Source: DATIJJ01 sp964612855 (GTDB lineage Bacteria; Pseudomonadota; Gammaproteobacteria; DSM-16500). From it: a stretch of 10,112 nt of DNA. A program made the translations under genes and the position numbers. The stretch is from positions 1-10,112 of the forward strand of contig CAZTDR010000081.1 in the NCBI GenBank assembly GCA_964612855.1, given 5' to 3'. Position 1 is the stretch's first letter. Every line of letters starts with the position of its first letter. The notes beneath the pieces were generated by a model that worked only from the letters and a program-made list of their open reading frames with translations, was not told the origin of the DNA and ran no database searches. Below are positions 1 through 7,700 of this stretch, one piece after another.

Positions 1-38
1 CTGTGAAAATTTAATACCGATTTACCGGACAGCAGTGC

Positions 39-91
39 GGCGTGCCGTGCCCGTGTTTAAAGCCGCCGGGCATGGCACGCCACGCCCCTAC
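39..91. repeat. Palindromic intergenic repeat, GTAGGGGC-type
   Basis: Arms at 39-53 (GGCGTGCCGTGCCCG) and 67-81 (CGGGCATGGCACGCC) are reverse complements apart from one position, giving a 15-bp stem around a 13-nt AT-containing loop. The right arm runs on into ACGCCCCTAC, the same terminus as the palindrome at 8277-8303; CACGCCACGCCCCTAC at 76-91 differs from the corresponding 16 bases there at two positions. It lies just past the stop of the minus-strand propeller gene. There is no T-run after the stem on either strand, so it is not a textbook intrinsic terminator. I see nothing else in positions 1-138. Confidence 0.75.
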
Positions 92-138
92 AAATGCCGT
101 TTTAATGATGATTTACGCAACAATGCCCACCGCCAACC

Positions 139-1290
139 TTAACTACTTAATATATAAAGACCATTAATTGGGCTGGACGTTATAAAACCCAGCTCCACTC
201 CTTCAGTAATAGAAAAAACACGCCCGCTCTGAGTCCCTGCATATAACGTATTATTGGTGTTAACAAACAAACTATAAACCGTCTGTGCAACCGGGGTCCA
301 TATACCGCCACCCCTTAACGATGTCGTCGAATACACATATTCATGGGCGGTATTCACATAAAGCGTATTCTGGCTGACGAAAATATGTGTGATAGCGCTA
401 TTATCCGGTTTGCCATTGAGAGCAATCCAACTGGCTCCATTATTGGTAGAATAATAAACATGGCCCTGCGCGGTACCAGCATAAATCACACCAGGCATAA
501 CATAAATACTCGTGACTGAACTTCCATCCGGTTGACTGGCGCTTCTTATCCAAGTCGTGCCGCCATTAATAGAGTAATAGATAAAACCATTTGCTGTACT
601 GGCATATAAAGTATCGCTTATAACAAATAGACTATTCACGCTGCTACCATCGGGTTGACTGGTACTACGCCAACTGCTTCCCTGATTGGTGGAATAATAT
701 ATAAAGCCATTGGCCGCCCCAGCATAGAGCATACGATGGGTGGTCGCAAAAACAGCATGGATGGCACTTCCGCTACTGGGCGCCGCAGTCGCAGTCCAGC
801 TCGATCCATTATTAGTAGAATAATAGACATTGCCATTTTGCATACCCGCATAGAAAGTCGTTGGTTCTGGCGCTCCCGTCGTTACATGTAAGCTATTAGC
901 AAGACTGGGTTGATAACAGAGCAAAGAATTAGGCTGACCATTTGTTCCACTTTGACATAAGACAGGCCCCCCATACACCCCCGCCGCCCCTATTTGACTG
1001 CCATTCACCTGCAAAGTCAGTTGACAGGATTGTTTGCCGACCAACGTAAAAGGATTCGGACAATTCCCCGCGCTAGTTAATTGTGTAATGCCCCGTATCG
1101 GACGCATGACAATAACATGCGTTTTGGGTGATTGATTTTGCACGGTATATTGAATGGTCGCGATACGATTCACAGGCAATTGAATTGTCGTATTGGTAAG
1201 TGGCGTGAATGTAAATAAAGGCGCAGCCGCGAGTGCATACGCTGGAATCAGAAAAGTAATGTAAAAGAAAAATGCGATTATTTTTTTCAT
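139..1290 (-). CDS. Secreted protein with N-terminal Cys-containing module and six-unit beta-propeller-like (BNR-type) repeat
   Basis: This 383-residue protein is probably exported. Residues 1-21 form a signal peptide (MKK, a phenylalanine-rich core, then ALA before AAP). Residues about 24-137 form a beta-rich module with four cysteines (77, 89, 112, 125) and the phrases GKQSCQLTLQVNG and GGPVLCQSG. I associate this module with Legionellales exported proteins that precede repeat domains. From residue 147 come six units of 39-41 residues, each with (L/I/F)YAG at the start and usually NGxxYYSTNxGSSW after it (starts 147, 188, 228, 269, 310, 349). The last two units are degenerate. YSTNxGSSW resembles the Asp-box/BNR motif (SxDxGxTW) of sialidase-like and photosystem-stability-factor-like propellers, but I see no sialidase catalytic set, so binding or adhesion is more likely than catalysis. 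The start is ATG at 1290 with only a weak AAGA-type ribosome site. The ligand is unknown. Its stop is followed by the palindrome at 39-91. Confidence 0.8.
   Translation of the reverse strand: MKKIIAFFFYITFLIPAYALAAAPLFTFTPLTNTTIQLPVNRIATIQYTVQNQSPKTHVIVMRPIRGITQLTSAGNCPNPFTLVGKQSCQLTLQVNGSQIGAAGVYGGPVLCQSGTNGQPNSLLCYQPSLANSLHVTTGAPEPTTFYAGMQNGNVYYSTNNGSSWTATAAPSSGSAIHAVFATTHRMLYAGAANGFIYYSTNQGSSWRSTSQPDGSSVNSLFVISDTLYASTANGFIYYSINGGTTWIRSASQPDGSSVTSIYVMPGVIYAGTAQGHVYYSTNNGASWIALNGKPDNSAITHIFVSQNTLYVNTAHEYVYSTTSLRGGGIWTPVAQTVYSLFVNTNNTLYAGTQSGRVFSITEGVELGFITSSPINGLYILSS
151..852 (-). repeat. In-gene tandem repeat, period about 120-123 bp (41 residues), six units
   Basis: This is the DNA behind the propeller units of the secreted protein. 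Each unit contains a segment close to TATTATTCTACCAATAATGG on the minus strand (visible near 436-456, 560-580, 680-700 and 804-824), at spacings of about 120-123 bp. The middle four units are the most alike; the outer ones have drifted. Units this similar could gain or lose blades by recombination; that is inference. Confidence 0.75.
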
Positions 1291-1349
1291 AAAATCATCT
1301 TAAAAATGGGTATTATTTTTGTTTGTCTCGCTAATTTAATACAGTTTGT

Positions 1350-1424
1350 GTAGGGGCGGACCCATGTGTCCGCCCAGACTTTACGGTTGAGGCCGCTAGG
1401 TGGACACATGGGTCCCACCCCTAC
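1350..1424. repeat. Nested mirror-image hairpin pair, MITE-like
   Basis: The left arm from 1350 (GTAGGGGCGGACCCATGTG and on) and the right arm ending at 1424 (ending CCCACCCCTAC) are about 24-bp imperfect inverted repeats, so the whole unit is a 75-bp palindrome around a roughly 25-nt centre. The left arm is itself a hairpin: GGGCGGAC (1354-1361) pairs with GTCCGCCC (1368-1375) around a 6-nt loop. The right arm (1399-1419) can fold similarly with a one-base bulge. It lies between the two tandem minus-strand genes: just past the peptidase stop and 60 bp before the propeller start. No T-run follows. It might stabilise the 3' end or reduce read-through; this is not shown. Confidence 0.8.
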
Positions 1425-1431
1425 AGACAGG

Positions 1432-3384
1432 TTAAAATCCCGACATCGTGGTCAAAAAATTAGGCAAATTGGGCGATCCCACCCCCACACCATCATTCCA
1501 AAATTGGCTTTCGGGTGCGATGGTCAATGACGAATCCCAACCAAATGTTAACTCATAACCATATGACGGAAGATGAATCTTGAAAGCAGATAAAGGCGCA
1601 CCAGCTGGCGGACGCAGCGCACCGCTGATAATTTGATGGGGTGGCGTAATCAATCGCAGCGCTTGGGTCTTAAGCAAGCTATTACTATTCGTATACAGAT
1701 ACGGTGCTGCCTGACCAATCGGACTAGACACACTCCCGTTTAACAAAGCGCGCCGTTGATTGAGCAACGTTAACGCTCCAGAAAACAAAGGACAGGCCAA
1801 ACTTGTGCCGCCATATACTAGCGGTTGTCCGCCATCATAAATCGTCAAACCCGTGTAAGGATCGCCCAACATGGCGATATCAGGCAACGCGCGTTTGTTA
1901 TAACTGCCGACCGTTCCTGCATATCCCCCCGCTGTAAAACCACTAATAGAACTCTGCCAGACGGCCGGGCCATAAAACTGACTGATACCGCCTGTGCTGC
2001 CTCCATAAAAATGGCCCCCATAGTAAGAGCCCCATACTGTTTCAAACGCATAATTCCACTGATTATCAACAAATAAACTCGAACCGCCAACTGCCGTTGT
2101 ATAAAGCGAGCTGGCAGGATAATCCACTGTCGGTTGCCCACTTTCCGCCGTACAAGGCCAAGAAGAATTATACGTATTGTCCCCACAATCCATCGATGAA
2201 AAATTAAAACTAATACCATGCGTAGCTGCGGTCTCTAAAATAGCTTCCATACTCGGAGAGCTACCCTCCATTTCGGTAACGCCCCAACTATTGGAAACGA
2301 CATAGGCGTTAGGAAAACCGGCTATCGTGAAATGATGATTGATTAATTGGTTAACGACATCAAAGACCGCTGTACCTAAAGGCGCTAAATCGGATTGAGC
2401 CAGCACCAAAACCGTATTCGAACCGGGTGCCAAGGTATGAGACGATTGAATATCTAATGCGATCTCGGTATTCCAGCCCGCATCAGGGCTAGCGCAAGTT
2501 GTAAAAGGGGTGCCATCCGGATTAATCACCTTAAAATTCGCTGCACTAAAAAGCGGAAGGCCATTCGCGCTGTTGTAGAGATTGGCATCTGCCCTAATTT
2601 GAGCGGCTGTTCGCGTTCCACAGGCATCAATCACTACCAGCGTTTGCCCTGCCCCGTTAATGGTTGTGCCATTGATCGGGGTAATATTGTTCAGTTGATA
2701 AGTCGTTTGTAACTGAGCACCGGTAAACCCTGCCAATGATTGTGTAGTGGGTTGTGCCGCCGGTATAAAAGAACGCCAACTAAAATTGAGATTGTAAGGT
2801 TGACCGACACTCAACGGAGGCCGTGCGCGAAAAGCGGGTTGGTAACTCGTCATGTTACTCAGGCCGGTAATTTCCGAAACATAGTGTGCAATTTCGGGTT
2901 TTAATAGGGGGGCGGTTGCATTGGCATAGCCTGTTTTATGTTGGAATTGATAATAATTTAAGGGTGTTTTCAAGGTTTGCTGAACTTGCTGAGCCGTTGC
3001 TGTCACCCGAATACTATGATCCACAATCTTTGCTTGCATGCCTTGGGTTATAAAATAATGGAGAATCGCATTTTCCACTTCATTACTGGGTGCATAATCT
3101 CTCTCAAACTCGCCAGGCTGCAAAAACTTCCGATAACGCGGGCTTTTTGGATCATAAAGATCACGCGCCAATTGATCGAATTGGGCTTTATTTCTTAATT
3201 TTAGCCAGACGACAAAATCAACAGGCATAGTAGTTTGCACTGGCTTAATGACGCTAGCTCGTTTTATTAAAACTCCTCTATCAGAGGAAGGCACACTCAT
3301 TAATAGCTCGTTGCCTAGCACACTCGAAACTACTAGTAAGCTACTGATTATAAAAAAAATTCTAGTGAATATAGATACAGACAT
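1432..3384 (-). CDS. Secreted S53 family serine-carboxyl peptidase (sedolisin / pro-kumamolisin type)
   Basis: The product is 650 residues from the ATG at 3384 and is an exported, self-activating endopeptidase of the kind usually active at acid pH. Residues 1-24 are a signal peptide (hydrophobic 5-23, then VLG/NE). Residues about 55-186 are the inhibitory pro-domain (DFVVWLKLRN..., SPRYRKFLQPGEFERDYAPS), removed on activation in this family. The mature domain carries the S53 signatures: ExxxD in TEIALDIQ (Glu307, Asp311), the oxyanion aspartate in SSMD (Asp399), and the nucleophile in GGTSLACP (Ser528). The C-terminal WNDGVGVGSPN segment matches the calcium-site region. The oxyanion motif reads SSMD where SSGD or ASGD is usual. 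An upstream in-frame TTG (3394-3396) would add four residues, but the ATG is preferred because GGAAG (3390-3394) lies 5 nt before it. The upstream promoter is shared divergently with the gene at 3513. The substrate is unknown; a role in nutrient acquisition or host interaction is inference. Confidence 0.9.
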   Translation of the reverse strand: MSVSIFTRIFFIISSLLVVSSVLGNELLMSVPSSDRGVLIKRASVIKPVQTTMPVDFVVWLKLRNKAQFDQLARDLYDPKSPRYRKFLQPGEFERDYAPSNEVENAILHYFITQGMQAKIVDHSIRVTATAQQVQQTLKTPLNYYQFQHKTGYANATAPLLKPEIAHYVSEITGLSNMTSYQPAFRARPPLSVGQPYNLNFSWRSFIPAAQPTTQSLAGFTGAQLQTTYQLNNITPINGTTINGAGQTLVVIDACGTRTAAQIRADANLYNSANGLPLFSAANFKVINPDGTPFTTCASPDAGWNTEIALDIQSSHTLAPGSNTVLVLAQSDLAPLGTAVFDVVNQLINHHFTIAGFPNAYVVSNSWGVTEMEGSSPSMEAILETAATHGISFNFSSMDCGDNTYNSSWPCTAESGQPTVDYPASSLYTTAVGGSSLFVDNQWNYAFETVWGSYYGGHFYGGSTGGISQFYGPAVWQSSISGFTAGGYAGTVGSYNKRALPDIAMLGDPYTGLTIYDGGQPLVYGGTSLACPLFSGALTLLNQRRALLNGSVSSPIGQAAPYLYTNSNSLLKTQALRLITPPHQIISGALRPPAGAPLSAFKIHLPSYGYELTFGWDSSLTIAPESQFWNDGVGVGSPNLPNFLTTMSGF

Positions 3385-3389
3385 GCAAT

Positions 3390-3394
3390 CTTCC
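3390..3394 (-). promoter_or_regulatory. Ribosome binding site that decides the peptidase start
   Basis: On the minus strand GGAAG ends 5 nt before ATG at 3384. The alternative TTG start at 3396-3394 overlaps this site and has no good Shine-Dalgarno of its own, so the shorter reading is favoured. Confidence 0.65.
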
Positions 3395-3414
3395 AAAGAT
3401 TAACTGATTATTGA

Positions 3415-3443
3415 ATTCTACAGTAAGCTGTTAAATTTGACAA
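3415..3443 (-). promoter_or_regulatory. Sigma-70-type promoter for the S53 peptidase
   Basis: On the minus strand TTGTCA (3443-3438; five of six match to TTGACA) is followed after 17 bp by TAGAAT (3420-3415; five of six match to TATAAT). Transcription would begin near 3408, giving a leader of about 24 nt before the ATG at 3384. Its -35 box overlaps the -35 box of the plus-strand promoter by five bases. Confidence 0.65.
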
Positions 3444-3466
3444 AATTTTAATCAATCCTGTAGAAT
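3437..3466 (+). promoter_or_regulatory. Sigma-70-type promoter for the 339-residue protein gene
   Basis: TTGACA (3437-3442; perfect) is followed after 18 bp by TAGAAT (3461-3466; five of six). Transcription would start near 3473, giving a leader of about 40 nt. This is the strongest promoter-like sequence in the window. Confidence 0.7.
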
Positions 3467-3512
3467 AAGCGCAAAATATTTATACAATTAGACATACAAA
3501 AACGAGGTTAAC

Positions 3513-4532
3513 ATGCTTAATAGCAGAAGAGAAACAGATAACTTATCGTCAGAAGAAATAGCAGCAGCCCTGCAAAGTAAAAAGTTGGAGTCAAGTAGAA
3601 GACGGGTCGATTTTGTATTAAAAGACTTCACAGAATTTACGGCATGGTATCAATCAAGAGCTGCATGGGAAAAACAAAAAGACCGTAATGGTAAAACAAG
3701 ATTAATTCATGTCGCCGGTTTTTGTGATAACGGTCAGCCTCTAGAAAATGGCAATATGACTCCCCAACAAAATTGTATCTCCGTTGTTTTATCGGAACGT
3801 TTTCCAGCTTCAAAGTCTATTACTGAAGATGAAGAATCTACAGACGAATTCGAATTAGCCATAAAAACTGCCATTAAAGCCAAAAATATTTATTTTTTTA
3901 TGTTATTAAGCATACGTCAGCTGATTCCAAGAGAAAGAATTTGGGATGAATGCTTAAATGCTCTGAGCGAGAACTCTCGGCATCACAATGGCAATATCGA
4001 AAAGATAGAGTATCTTTTTCAAGTTATAAAGCAATTACAATTACCTTGTATTAAAGATTATAGAGCTAGGATAAATGCGGCCATTACTGGCCTTAAAGAT
4101 GAACATCAATCTCTTATTTCGAAGAAATTTTTAGACGCTTGCCCTATACAACAGAAAAATTTTTCTCTTCAGCCAGTTAAATTACAAGAAGTAACGGATG
4201 AAAAAGCAGATAAAAAGTTAGATAGCCCCACTACTTTAATTACAAAAATAAAATCTACGGCTACAGTGATGCGAGCAATGAGCCTTATTTCTCTTGGTAA
4301 AGAAGCGGTTCCCTCTAGTCAACAAGATGAGGCTAAAATTACCGAGAATACATTACAGTCCCGCACTTCATCGGTTTCTGATGAATTTAGTCAACCAAGC
4401 GATGCTAGGCATGGTTCAGTCGATGTGATCAACCTTTCTACGAGTGACTTTGACTCGGAATTATCGCGTGAGCGAGGTCAGGTTGTTTTTTCAGCGCCAA
4501 TTGGTGGATTACGGTGCAAAAAGCGCACCTAA
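3513..4532 (+). CDS. Unrecognised 339-residue soluble protein; C-terminus encoded by a repeat
   Basis: I do not recognise this family. The ATG at 3513 has GAGG at 3504-3507 (5-nt gap) and a strong promoter upstream, so the gene is probably expressed. There is no signal peptide or membrane segment. Residues 1-60 are highly charged (ETDNLSSEEIAAALQSKKLESSRRR). Residues 64-98 look like a folded beta-containing part (RLIHVAGFCDNGQPLENG...). Residues 112-210 are helix-rich (ELAIKTAIKAKNIYFFMLLSIRQLIPRE...). Residues 220-330 are a low-complexity Ser/Lys/Glu-rich tail. Residues 331-339 (GGLRCKKRT) and the stop are translated from the palindromic element at 4503-4659, so the native C-terminus has probably been replaced. 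The gene is visibly more AT-rich than the peptidase gene beside it. In a Legionellales background a soluble, tail-rich orphan of this sort could be a secreted effector, but nothing in the sequence proves it. Confidence 0.7.
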   Translation: MLNSRRETDNLSSEEIAAALQSKKLESSRRRVDFVLKDFTEFTAWYQSRAAWEKQKDRNGKTRLIHVAGFCDNGQPLENGNMTPQQNCISVVLSERFPASKSITEDEESTDEFELAIKTAIKAKNIYFFMLLSIRQLIPRERIWDECLNALSENSRHHNGNIEKIEYLFQVIKQLQLPCIKDYRARINAAITGLKDEHQSLISKKFLDACPIQQKNFSLQPVKLQEVTDEKADKKLDSPTTLITKIKSTATVMRAMSLISLGKEAVPSSQQDEAKITENTLQSRTSSVSDEFSQPSDARHGSVDVINLSTSDFDSELSRERGQVVFSAPIGGLRCKKRT

Positions 4533-4659
4533 TCCACCCTACGTTTGAAAATACACCATTCGGGGGAATTAAGCGCGTTGCGCACGCGATCATGCAAAAT
4601 ACGCAATCAATGACAAAACTGTAGGGTGGATTAGACGCGCTTTTGCGTCGTAATCCACC
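4503..4659. repeat. 157-bp nested palindromic element (GGTGGATTA type), MITE-like
   Basis: The outer ends are an 11-bp perfect inverted repeat, GGTGGATTACG (4503-4513) and CGTAATCCACC (4649-4659). Each end is a hairpin. Left: GGTGGATTA (4503-4511) with TAATCCACC (4530-4538), plus GGTGC/GCACC inside. Right: GGTGGATTA (4625-4633) with TAATCCACC (4651-4659), plus GACGC/GCGTC inside. The facing inner edges TAATCCACCCTAC (4530-4542) and GTAGGGTGGATTA (4621-4633) are a perfect 13-bp inverted repeat around a 78-nt spacer. Similar GGTGGATTA...TAATCCACCCTAC palindromes are widespread as dispersed repeats in proteobacteria. TT flanks both ends (4501-4502, 4660-4661), a possible but weak target duplication. 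The element overlaps the last nine codons of the upstream gene. Confidence 0.8.
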
Positions 4660-4720
4660 TTCCCACCCTCGCTCAATAAAATTACACCGCAAAAAAAACC
4701 CACCGTGTCTTCCACACTCT

Positions 4721-4767
4721 TTGTTAAAATAGCTATCCACTGCTAGACTATGGCTCTTTTTTATAAT
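4721..4767 (+). promoter_or_regulatory. Candidate mfd promoter(s)
   Basis: Two readings are possible. TTGTTA (4721-4726), a 17-bp gap and TAGACT (4744-4749), four of six matches in each box, would start RNA near 4756. Alternatively a perfect TATAAT at 4762-4767 has no recognisable -35 box and would start RNA near 4774, only about 6 nt before the ATG. No Shine-Dalgarno is visible before the mfd ATG (AATTAAAAAACCATT). Confidence 0.4.
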
Positions 4768-4779
4768 TAAAAAACCATT

Positions 4780-7700
4780 ATGCCTATCGCTGATCCCTTA
4801 CACCCCCCTTTACCCCCATCCGGCAAACAGATGGAATGGACCCACTTACCTGGCGCAAGTTTAAGCCTCGCGTTAAGTGCCGCCATTTCACAACATAAAA
4901 AAACGGTGGTCATTATTACCCCCGATACATTAACCGCGAATCGGCTCGAATATGAATTAAAATTTTTTCAGCAAAACATTCCCATTTTACAATTTCCTGA
5001 TTGGGAAACGCTGCCTTATGATTATTTTTCACCGCATCAAGATATTATTTCAGGCCGATTATCCACACTTTATCAATTAGCCCATTTAGAACAAGCTGCC
5101 ATCATCACCCCTATTTCGACCGTGATGCACCGCTTATGCCCACGCGATTATTTAGAAGCACATACTTTTTTATTAAAACAAAACGATAAATTGCCGCTAG
5201 AAGCCACCCGCATGCGTTTAGAAAAAAGTGGTTATCGTTGTGTGAACCAGGTCAGAGAACACGGCGAATTCGCCGTACGGGGTTCTATTATTGATATTTT
5301 CCCGATGGGCAGCCATTTACCTTTTCGGATTGATTTATTTGATGAAGAAATTGATTCCATTCGCACATTCTCAACCGATACGCAACGAACGCTAGAAAAA
5401 GTCGACAAAATTGAATTGCTCCCGGCCAAAGAATTCCCATTGACAGACGATGCCATCGCGCATTTTCGTCAACAATGGCGTGCGGAGTTTAGCGGCAACC
5501 CGTTAGATTGTCCGATTTACCACGATATCAGTGAAGGTATTTGCACGCCAGGCATTGAATATTATCTGCCTTTATTTTTTAAAGAAACCGCCACGATTTT
5601 TGATTATTTGCCTAAAGATACATTAGTTATCACGCTTTATGATGCGCACAAAAAAGCTGAAGAATTTTGGCAAGAAATTACCGCGCGCTATGATCAACGC
5701 GGACACGATCGAACGCGGCCACTGCTCGAACCAAAGCGGGTTTTTGTGCCCACCCAAGATATTTTTTATCAAATACACCGTTATTCAACCATCCGCGTAC
5801 GCGAAACCAGTCATGATGCAAACGATGTTATTTTTAATGCAGAAACACCGCCTAGTTTAACGGTGGATAATAAAGCCGCACATCCCTTACAAGCATTACA
5901 AAAATTTTTAGCGAGTTACCCGGGACGTATATTATTTTGCGCAGAAACAACCGGGCGACGCGAAGTATTACTGCAATTATTCAGCACCATTCAATTACGA
6001 CCTAAACAAATCGATTCTTGGCAAGATTTTTTAACTGACACGGCACCACATGCGATTATTGTAGCAAGCCTCGATCAAGGTCTGGATTTAGTCTCCCCTG
6101 CTATTACTTTAATCGCTGAAACACAATTGTTTGGCATGCGTGTCATGCAACGTCGGCGGCGAAAAGAAAGCACGCAAACGATAGACACCATGGTAAAAGA
6201 TTTGTCTGAATTGCAAATCGGTGCGCCTATTGTGCATATTGATCATGGTGTGGGACGCTATCTCGGTTTACAAGCGTTAAGCGTCGGCGAACAATTGACG
6301 GAATTTTTATGTATTGAATATGCGGACAATACCAAATTATATGTCCCCGTCGCCTCGTTGCATTTAATTAATCGCTACAGTGGCGCTGAACCTGAAAACG
6401 CGCCGCTACACAAATTGGGCACCGAGCAATGGCAACGTGCAAAACGTAAAGCAGTGGAACAAGTGCGCGATGTGGCGGCTGAATTATTACAAATTTACGC
6501 ACAACGTGAAGCAACTCCGGGTTTTGCCTACAAAGAATTAGACGGAGAATACACGGCTTTTGCTGCTGCCTTTCCCTTTGAAGAAACTCCCGATCAATTA
6601 CGGGCGATTGAACAAGTTATTCAGGATATGAATTCCGAAAAACCCATGGATCGCCTCGTTTGCGGGGATGTCGGTTTTGGAAAAACGGAAGTGGCTATGC
6701 GTGCAGCTTTTATTGCCGTACAAAATGGTAAACAAGTTGCCGTACTGGTACCAACCACATTGCTTGCCCAACAACATTATCAAAATTTTTTAGACCGTTT
6801 TGCGGATTGGCCGTTTCAGATTGAGGTCATGTCACGTTTTAAATCGGTGAAAGAACATGCACAAGCGGGTGAAAGATTAGAGCAAGGAAAAATCGACATC
6901 ATCATTGGTACACACAAGCTTTTGCAAGAAAGCATTAAATTTAAATCGTTAGGTTTAGTGATCATCGATGAAGAACACCGTTTTGGCGTGCAACAAAAAG
7001 AACGCTTAAAATCCCTGCGAGTTAATGCCGATATTTTAACGTTAACGGCAACACCCATTCCTCGCACACTCAATATGGCATTTTCTGGCATTCGCGATCT
7101 TTCTATTATTGCAACCCCTCCCGCACGGCGTCTTTCTGTAAAGACGTTCGTACATGAATATCAAGACCCGATTATTCAAGAAGGGGTGCTACGGGAAATA
7201 TTACGCGGCGGACAAGCGTATTTTCTTCACAATGAAGTCGCCACGATTGAAAAAACCGCACGCGAACTCGAAAAATTATTACCCGAAGCCCGCGTGGGTG
7301 TTGCGCATGGACAAATGCGTGAGCGTGAACTTGAGCAAGTCATGTCTGATTTTTATCATCGCCGTTTTAATTTATTGGTCTGCAGTACCATTATTGAAAG
7401 TGGGATTGATATACCTTCCGCAAATACCATTGTGATCAATCGGGCGGACAAATTAGGTCTCGCACAACTTCATCAATTGCGCGGTCGAGTTGGGCGTTCG
7501 CATCATCAAGCCTACGCGTATTTACTCGTTCCTTCTTTCAAAACACTGACTGCTGATGCTAAAAAAAGATTAGATGCGATTGCTTCCTTAGAAGATTTAG
7601 GTGTCGGCTTTTCACTCGCCACCCATGATTTAGAAATTCGTGGCGCCGGTGAACTGCTCGGTGAAGGTCAAAGCGGCAACATGCACGCTATTGGTTTTAC

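Larger units (their letters stand above)
3415..3466. promoter_or_regulatory. Dyad-symmetric divergent promoter region
   Basis: ATTCTACAG (3415-3423) and CTGTAGAAT (3458-3466) are perfect 9-bp inverted repeats containing both -10 boxes. Around the centre AAATTT (3433-3438) and AAATTT (3443-3448) add six more symmetric positions about the same axis (between 3440 and 3441), flanking the shared -35 core. The symmetry may only reflect two facing promoters, but the matched CAG/CTG beyond the -10 hexamers goes further than promoter consensus requires. Confidence 0.55.

Noticed and set aside
139..1290. Calling the propeller protein a sialidase
   Set aside because: Only Asp-box-like repeats are present. 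The arginine triad and catalytic Tyr/Glu/Asp arrangement of sialidases were not recognised, and an unrelated N-terminal module takes up a third of the protein.
1845..2219. 124-codon minus-strand frame inside the peptidase gene
   Set aside because: It lies in another frame of a gene with complete S53 motifs, and its product shows no domain.
3385..3396. TTG start at 3396 adding four residues (MEDC) to the peptidase
   Set aside because: It overlaps the GGAAG ribosome site that serves the ATG at 3384 and has no ribosome site of its own.
3415..3431. LexA-type SOS box in the divergent promoter (ACAG and CTGT near 3420-3431)
   Set aside because: The half-sites are in the wrong order and spacing; a LexA box reads CTGT-N8-ACAG.
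4438..4740. 100-codon minus-strand open frame across the 4503-4659 element
   Set aside because: Most of it is translation of the palindromic repeat (the NPPY and VGWI stretches), and it overlaps the end of the plus-strand gene. No ribosome site or promoter was seen for it.
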